In this document: piece by piece, positions 57,957-64,000 of the stretch
Numbering within the stretch: the stretch's first letter is position 1
How the letters are laid out: every line of letters begins with the position of its first letter
DNA from: Lachnoanaerobaculum umeaense
GTDB lineage: Bacteria; Bacillota; Clostridia; Lachnospirales; Lachnospiraceae
Direction of reading: 5' to 3'
DNA: 64,000 bases
Assembly: GCF_003589745.1 (NCBI RefSeq)
Contig: NZ_CP032364.1
Span: 62,001-126,000 of the forward strand
Translations under genes and position numbers: made by a program
The notes under the pieces: generated by a model
Database searches by the model: none
What the model was told of the DNA's origin: nothing
What the model saw: the letters and a program-made list of their open reading frames with translations, nothing else

Positions 57957-58125
57957 GAACATAAATATATTTAGTGTTCATAAAACTACAGAATAGATTT
58001 TATTTTTTAATAAAAATTTAAAAATACATTTCATTATTTTGCAAGTTATGTTATAAGTATATGCAGAGTAAGAGTGTTAAGGAGGAGAAAAGTATGATTT
58101 GAAAATATTGCAGAATCAGGCTTTT

Positions 58126-58148
58126 GGAGTGATCAATAAGATGACTCC
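58126..58148 (+). promoter_or_regulatory. Leader hairpin of giant gene 4
   Basis: GGAGT (58126-58130) and ACTCC (58144-58148) with a 13-nt loop GATCAATAAGATG, matching the hairpin before gene 3 in stem and most loop bases. The start codon is 37 nt downstream. Confidence 0.45.
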
Positions 58149-58184
58149 TATATTTGATTACAATAAAATTAATAAGGAGGTTTA

Positions 58185-61100
58185 ATGAAGCAATTTAGAA
58201 AACGCTTTTTAGCTATGCTATTATCTTTTGTGATGGTTTTTCTGTCAATGGGAGATATGCTTACGGCTTATGCCGGACCACCGGGGGTGGTTGATGACCC
58301 GGATATATTATCAAGCATTACATATGATGATGTGGCAACAGCTGCAAGAGGAAACACAGACTTTTATGTAGGTGAAGAAGTACCGTTCTATGCAAAAATC
58401 AGAATTTCATCACCGTCAAGAAGTTTGCCAGGGGCATATTCAAAACTTTATTTGCCAAAGAAAGTATTTGGAAATTATATAAGTTCATCAAATATTTCGA
58501 CATGGTTAAACAGGCCGGCAACAGACTATCTAAGTATTGATAATACCAGTGACAACGAATACATAATTGTTACAATGAAGTATAATACTTTAGGTGGAGG
58601 TGTAACTCAGACAGTGCCTTTTAAGGCAACAATACAGCCGAACTCGCTTGCCAATAATGAGACTTATACAATACCTTGGCAGGTATACAGTGCTGACGGA
58701 ACACTGCTTGAAAGCAATAACAATACCTTTACAGCCAAGACATATCCTATAGGATATACGAGTGAGACAAGCAATTATTCAAACACTTTCAGCTTTTTAC
58801 AGGGAAGTTCAGATCTGCAAAATAACACTACTTTATCAAATGATAATGTCAGTAGAATATATATATATACAAACAGAACCGACTGGCCTGCAGCAGGAAC
58901 ATTTCATGGTACTTCTACCAAGAATATAGGTTCAGACAGAAGAAAGACAAGGCTTACAGTACAGCTTCCGGCTAATGAGAGGTTCGATACAACCGATCCA
59001 AATAATGCGGGATGGACATATAATGCAAGTAACCATACCATAACCAGAGATAAACAGTATGGAAATATCTATACGGAATATGATTATTTCTATATTAAGT
59101 ATAATAATCAGGCTGTAGGTACTACATACCCATATGAAACAGTATCTTTTCCGATTTCTTGGCAGTATGTAAATGATGACGGGTCGTTAGATGCGGCATC
59201 TCTTGAGAAATCTGTAGTTACCGCCAGATATAGTTCATATCCGGGAACTCCGCCTACAGACGGAAATATCTATTTCAGAAAGTCGACAAATTCGCCATAT
59301 ACAATCTTGCTTGGAGATCAGGATACAACTATTCATAGTTATACTATGAGTGCGTATTGGTACTGGAGTACAGGAACTCCGTCACAGTATCCGGTACAAG
59401 GAGCATATCATCATACAATAGATTCTATTGAGGATACTCCTGAAGTGGATATGGATTTTATATCATATAAAATAAGATATCCTAATGCAACAGGATATGT
59501 TCAGGGAACTACAGGTTCGACTTCGTATCAGTCTATTCCTGTACTGGATGCCACACAGCAGGCAGCACTTTCACATAATAAACTTATAGGTACAAAGGCG
59601 GATGGAAGTACGGAAATAATAGCTACAAACATATCTATTACTTCTGATTCCACAGAGGTTACATTACCTGCACCTAAGCACTATAAAAAAATAGAACTTA
59701 AGTTTGACAATCCTATAGAAGTACAGGCTGTAGGCTCAAATGCAATAGAAATTGTATATAAGTTCAGATTGGAGCAGGGCGCTTACAATAATGTAAAGAA
59801 CCAGCTTGCTCCTATGCCTAACAATTCAAATTCAAGTGTATATACTTATAACAAAGCCACATTGAAAGCGGACACGGGAAAGGCTTCAGCAATTACTCCT
59901 TCAGCCAGAGACTGGGCAAAATGGACAAAGGCTTTTGCTTACGAGTACCAGCATTATTATCAAAATAATGACCTGGGAACAAAATACATCAATGATATAG
60001 CAAGCGTGTCTGATAATATACAGTTCTATTACAACTTAGGTGCCGGCGGCAGAGATATAAAAAATCCTAAGTATTATGTTTTGGCAGATCCGGGATTTGA
60101 GTTTCAAGAATTAACCGGAAATAATTATTATAATCCTCAATTGACACCGGCTGTTTTAAGCAATTACAGAGTGGAGTATAACTTTAAAAATACAGGAAAG
60201 ACTGCATATATATGGGATTTTCCTGATTTGAATTTACCTCAAGGAAACAGTACATACTACTATTTATATCTGTATCCTAAATTTAAGTTTACCAGAAATG
60301 TTACGGCAGGACCGGGTACTATAGATACGTATCTTTCTTGGGATAATAATGAGGAAGCTCCTGTAAGCAGTCAGATACCTGGACTTTATGCGGATACACT
60401 TGATCTAGACAATGACGGTAATACTACAGAGAAGTTCTCAAGTAAGCAGGAGAAGTATGTATATACTCCACCTCTTGAGCTTATATTAACAAAGAGATCA
60501 AAGAGAGCCGATGCCGGAAATACACAGTACTCATCTATTACCACTCCGGACAGTGAGCAGATAGTAGATTATCAGCTAAATATCTTTAACAACTCGGTTG
60601 ATCCGGTGAGCGGATATACATTCTTTGATATCCTGCCTCATGTAGGTGATAAGGCTGTAGCACCTGATCAGCAGGGTAACTATGCAGATAGAGGTTCTAC
60701 ATATAAGGTAACTTTGACAGGGCCTATTACTGCAAATCCAAACTATACTTATGAGTATAGTACAACACCTGTTACAGAAGGGAATATAGCTGCAAACTAT
60801 GCAGGAGCAACATGGGTTACATCAGTATCGGACTGGTCTCAGGTAACTATGCTCAGAGCAAAGATGAAGCCGGGACATGTACTTTCAAGTCACAGTACTG
60901 ATATAATTACATTTAAAGCAAAGATGCCAAGTACAGTACCGCTTGATACTACAGATAAGGCGGTAAATACATTTGCAGGATTCTCAGGTGATAATTATAC
61001 AGGAGCCTTCGAAGCACTAGCTAATACTGTAACACCTAAGAAGTACAAAATAAGCGGTAAGATTTACTATGATGTACCTCCTACAGGTGGAACTGCAAAC

Positions 61101-64000
61101 GGTACATATCTTACAACAGATGATGATGCACCTGCTGCAGGAAGAAGTGTAGCACTCTATAAATCAGATGGAACACCGGTTATAGGAACAGACGGAAACC
61201 CTGTAACTACTATAGCTGATAGTAATGGTGACTATTCATTTGACAATATCTCAACTCAGGGTACATACAAGGTAGTAGTTACTCCGGGTACGGGAGATAC
61301 ATTAAGCGGAATACATGTTACTTCAACATCACTTGTAATAGGTAATGATTTTAACAACGCTACACTTGGAGGAAATGCTGTATTTGAGGCAAATGTCACA
61401 GTAACACCGAGTGCGGATAAAAAGACTGCCAATGCGGCCCTTGAAGCAAGCAATTCAACACTTAAAGTAAAGTATGTAGATATGTCAGGTAATCCGATAC
61501 CTCTTGATGACGGAAGCGGAAATGTGCCGGATACAGATTCTACACATACATTTAGAGCGGCATATAATGTTACTCCACCGACTGCACTTACAGGTGTAAC
61601 AAACTTTGAATATGCTGAGCCTGATCTTACAAACGGCAGACCTCTTACCGGTACACTGAATCCGGGTCAGAATGTCGTTATACTTAAGTATAAGAGAAAA
61701 CAGGCGGGAGATATTACAGTACACCACTATGAGGTGGGTCAGACTACCGAACTTTATAAACCGGCAGGAGCTACTACTACAAGTGCAGAGGTATTTGACG
61801 GTACTGCTAAGCTTGGACTGACTGAGAACCTTACAAATAAGTCGGCAGATATTCCAAACTTTGAATATGTAAGTGTAGATAGAAGCGGTGCAAACTCAGC
61901 TACAACACCAAGTGCAATAGGAGCTACAACAGTAACATATCAGACAGCTCCACAGACTGTAACTTATTATTACAAGAGGAAGAATGCAGCTAATATTACA
62001 GTTCACCACTATGAGGATGGAACTACAACAGAGCTTTATACACCTACAGGAGCAAGTACTCCTACTGCAGTTACTATCTCAGGTAGTGGCAAGCTGGGAC
62101 TTACAGAGGATCTTACAAATAAAGCGACTGATATACCAAACTATGAATATGTGAGTGTTGATGTAGCCGGAGCACCAAGTGCAACAGCACCGGGTACAGC
62201 AGGAGAAACAACTCTTACACATGGAAGCACTGCACAAACAGTAATCTATAAGTATAAACGAAAAGATGCCGGAAATGTTATAGTACATCACTATGAGCAG
62301 GGAACAACAACGCAGTTAGTACCGGATATGACATTAAATGGTACAGGAAAGCTTGGATTGCCTTATACAACAACCACTCAGGCTATACCAAACTTTACAG
62401 TGGTAACAGTACCGGCAAATCAGAATGGTACATATCAAACCGGTGCTCAAACAGTAACTTATTACTATAAGAGAAATGACGCAGGAAATATCACTGTAAA
62501 TCATTATGAAGTAGGAGGAAGTACACAGCTTTATACACCGGCAGGAGCGGCTGCACCAAGTGCGGAGGTATTTGACGGTACAGGAAAGCTTGGACTGAGC
62601 GAGACATTTGTAAACAGAGAAGCCGACATAGCCAACTATGAATATGTCAGTGTTGATACAAGTGGAGCACCGGGACTTACAGCAACTGGAGGCTCAGGAC
62701 AGACAAATGTCACATATCAGACCGGAGCTCAAACAGTAACTTATAGATATAGAAGAAAGAATGCTGCAAATATCACAGTTCATCATTACGAAGATGGAAC
62801 TACAACAGAGCTTTATACACCGGCAGGAGCAACTACTCCTAGTGCAGTTACGATCTCAGGAAATGGAAAGCTTGGATTGACTGAAAATCTTACAAACAAG
62901 GAAGCAGATATAACAAATTACGAGTTTGTAGGTGTGGATGTAAGTGGAGCACCAAGTGCAACAAGCCCGGGAGCGACAGGAGCTACAACACTTACGCATG
63001 GAACTACAGCACAGACTGTTATCTATAAGTACAGAAGAAAAGATGCCGGAAATGTTGTTGTAAATTATGTGGAGCAGGGAACTAATGTACCTCTGAAGAC
63101 TCCTGATACCCTAAATGGAGCAGGAAAACTTGGACTGACATATACAACTACTCCGCAAAACTTTAATAATTATGATCTTGTCAGTGCAACACCGGCAAAT
63201 CATACCGGAAACTATCCTAATGCAGGAAATGATATTACTGTAACCTATGTGTATAGAAGAAAGGATGCAGGAAATATTACTGTAAACCACTTTGAAGTGG
63301 GAGGAAGTACACAACTTTACAAGCCGGCAGGTTCAGCTACAGTAGCGCCGGAAAGCTTCGTAGGAACAGGAAAGCTTGGATTATCTGAGAACCTTGGAAA
63401 TAGAGAAGCTGATATAGCCGATTATGAGTTTGTAAGCGTTGACACTACCGGAGCATCGGGAGCAAATACTCCTAGCGCAACCGGAGACACAGCGGTTACA
63501 TATGTAGCAGGAAATCAGACTGTAACTTATAGATACAGAAGAAAGGATGCTGCAAATATAGTTGTTCATCACTACGAGGTCGGAACAACAAATGAACTCT
63601 ATACACCGGCAGGAGCAGGAGCTGTAGGACCGGAGATTATCTCAGGAACCGGAAAACTTGGAACAAATGAAAATCTTACAAATCAGGCTGCTAATATAGC
63701 AAACTTTGAGTATGTAAATGTGGATGTCAGTGGAGCACCAAGTGCAACAAGCCCGGGAGCAAATGGAGCTACAACACTTACACATGGAACTAATCAACAG
63801 ACTGTAATCTATACATATAGAAGAAAGAATGCAGGAAATGTATTAGTTCATCACTATGAAAATGGTACAACAACATCAGTGTCCGCTGATGAGAACCTAA
63901 GTGGCGTAGGAAAGCTTGGACTAACATATAATACAAGCCCGGCAAGTGTAGCTAATTATACTGTAGTAAGCACAACACCTACAAATCACACAGGAAATTA
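58185..64000 (+). CDS. Giant MucBP-repeat surface protein 4 (5' part, runs off the window)
   Basis: The frame opens at ATG 58185 behind AAGGAGG and I find it in phase at several checkpoints (60480, 61440, 63840) up to the window edge, giving at least 1938 codons. The signal peptide (MKQFRKRFLAMLLSFVMVFL..., GDMLTAYA) and the mature N-terminus (GPPGVVDDPDILSSITYDD) resemble protein 3, as do the DUF11-like segment (DYQLNIFNNSVDPVSGYTFFDILPH) and the B-like domain (SGKIYYDVPPTGG). Nine complete MucBP-type repeats and part of a tenth are present. The C-terminal anchor is not visible. It is a tandem paralogue of gene 3. Confidence 0.85.
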   Translation, partial: MKQFRKRFLAMLLSFVMVFLSMGDMLTAYAGPPGVVDDPDILSSITYDDVATAARGNTDFYVGEEVPFYAKIRISSPSRSLPGAYSKLYLPKKVFGNYISSSNISTWLNRPATDYLSIDNTSDNEYIIVTMKYNTLGGGVTQTVPFKATIQPNSLANNETYTIPWQVYSADGTLLESNNNTFTAKTYPIGYTSETSNYSNTFSFLQGSSDLQNNTTLSNDNVSRIYIYTNRTDWPAAGTFHGTSTKNIGSDRRKTRLTVQLPANERFDTTDPNNAGWTYNASNHTITRDKQYGNIYTEYDYFYIKYNNQAVGTTYPYETVSFPISWQYVNDDGSLDAASLEKSVVTARYSSYPGTPPTDGNIYFRKSTNSPYTILLGDQDTTIHSYTMSAYWYWSTGTPSQYPVQGAYHHTIDSIEDTPEVDMDFISYKIRYPNATGYVQGTTGSTSYQSIPVLDATQQAALSHNKLIGTKADGSTEIIATNISITSDSTEVTLPAPKHYKKIELKFDNPIEVQAVGSNAIEIVYKFRLEQGAYNNVKNQLAPMPNNSNSSVYTYNKATLKADTGKASAITPSARDWAKWTKAFAYEYQHYYQNNDLGTKYINDIASVSDNIQFYYNLGAGGRDIKNPKYYVLADPGFEFQELTGNNYYNPQLTPAVLSNYRVEYNFKNTGKTAYIWDFPDLNLPQGNSTYYYLYLYPKFKFTRNVTAGPGTIDTYLSWDNNEEAPVSSQIPGLYADTLDLDNDGNTTEKFSSKQEKYVYTPPLELILTKRSKRADAGNTQYSSITTPDSEQIVDYQLNIFNNSVDPVSGYTFFDILPHVGDKAVAPDQQGNYADRGSTYKVTLTGPITANPNYTYEYSTTPVTEGNIAANYAGATWVTSVSDWSQVTMLRAKMKPGHVLSSHSTDIITFKAKMPSTVPLDTTDKAVNTFAGFSGDNYTGAFEALANTVTPKKYKISGKIYYDVPPTGGTANGTYLTTDDDAPAAGRSVALYKSDGTPVIGTDGNPVTTIADSNGDYSFDNISTQGTYKVVVTPGTGDTLSGIHVTSTSLVIGNDFNNATLGGNAVFEANVTVTPSADKKTANAALEASNSTLKVKYVDMSGNPIPLDDGSGNVPDTDSTHTFRAAYNVTPPTALTGVTNFEYAEPDLTNGRPLTGTLNPGQNVVILKYKRKQAGDITVHHYEVGQTTELYKPAGATTTSAEVFDGTAKLGLTENLTNKSADIPNFEYVSVDRSGANSATTPSAIGATTVTYQTAPQTVTYYYKRKNAANITVHHYEDGTTTELYTPTGASTPTAVTISGSGKLGLTEDLTNKATDIPNYEYVSVDVAGAPSATAPGTAGETTLTHGSTAQTVIYKYKRKDAGNVIVHHYEQGTTTQLVPDMTLNGTGKLGLPYTTTTQAIPNFTVVTVPANQNGTYQTGAQTVTYYYKRNDAGNITVNHYEVGGSTQLYTPAGAAAPSAEVFDGTGKLGLSETFVNREADIANYEYVSVDTSGAPGLTATGGSGQTNVTYQTGAQTVTYRYRRKNAANITVHHYEDGTTTELYTPAGATTPSAVTISGNGKLGLTENLTNKEADITNYEFVGVDVSGAPSATSPGATGATTLTHGTTAQTVIYKYRRKDAGNVVVNYVEQGTNVPLKTPDTLNGAGKLGLTYTTTPQNFNNYDLVSATPANHTGNYPNAGNDITVTYVYRRKDAGNITVNHFEVGGSTQLYKPAGSATVAPESFVGTGKLGLSENLGNREADIADYEFVSVDTTGASGANTPSATGDTAVTYVAGNQTVTYRYRRKDAANIVVHHYEVGTTNELYTPAGAGAVGPEIISGTGKLGTNENLTNQAANIANFEYVNVDVSGAPSATSPGANGATTLTHGTNQQTVIYTYRRKNAGNVLVHHYENGTTTSVSADENLSGVGKLGLTYNTSPASVANYTVVSTTPTNHTGN
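61461..64000 (+). repeat. MucBP-type repeats in giant protein 4 (nine complete, one partial)
   Basis: The same long-pair and short-unit pattern as gene 3: long units 2-3, 5-6 and 8-9 separated by single short units 4, 7 and 10. Unit 1 has the divergent YVDMSGNPIPLDDGSG start, also seen in gene 3. Confidence 0.8.

Overview
This is the replication-origin region of a low-GC Gram-positive chromosome, most likely a Lachnospiraceae (Clostridia). Evidence: the dnaA/dnaN/yaaA/recF and rpmH/rnpA/yidD/yidC/jag/mnmE/mnmG/rsmG/parA/parB order, sigma70-like TTGACA/TATAAT promoters, lineage-typical DUF families (DUF3881, DUF1576, DUF4446), and very large MucBP-repeat surface proteins. An oral genus such as Lachnoanaerobaculum is a guess from the protein style only.

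Layout. 1-3095 (minus): recF (cut by the window edge), yaaA, dnaN, dnaA. 3096-3673: oriC, with DnaA boxes and an AT-rich stretch. 3674-15402 (plus): an ECF transporter S component, rpmH, rnpA, yidD, yidC, jag, mnmE, mnmG, rsmG, a cluster of parS-like sites around an alpha/beta-hydrolase gene, parA, parB and a DUF4446 gene. 15422-15964 (minus): bioY behind a BirA-like operator. 16422-30464: two giant paralogous surface-protein genes (2140 and 2147 aa), separated by a RelB/YafQ-like toxin-antitoxin pair and a decayed remnant of a third copy. 30698-35165: str operon (rpsL, rpsG, fusA, tuf). 35286-37798 (minus): DUF3881, DUF1576 and tRNA-Leu(UAG). 37865-39440: an intact IS1202-like insertion sequence with a 26-bp target duplication. 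39583-43420: a uracil-DNA glycosylase-family gene, carA, and a carB whose last third is missing and replaced by a fragment resembling a VTC (polyphosphate polymerase) domain. 43468-43812 (minus): a small secreted cell-wall-binding-repeat protein. 44149-48191: a three-gene operon (ThDP enzyme, SDR epimerase, C-methyltransferase-like protein) that looks like branched-sugar synthesis. 48609-64000: a third giant gene (3103 aa) and the first 1938 codons of a fourth, which runs off the window.

The most distinctive content is the set of four giant genes. All encode a signal peptide, a long N-terminal adhesin-like region, one SdrD-type B-like domain and 13 to 23 MucBP-type repeats. The three complete ones end in a hydrophobic anchor preceded by VPKTED, a non-canonical relative of LPXTG. 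Copies 1 and 2 share about 3.4 kb of nearly identical DNA at their 3' ends and patchy identity upstream, which indicates recent duplication and gene conversion. They share an upstream sequence block, parts of which recur before gene 3, so the family may be co-regulated. The neighbouring sugar operon could supply a glycan for these surface proteins, but that link is inference from position only.
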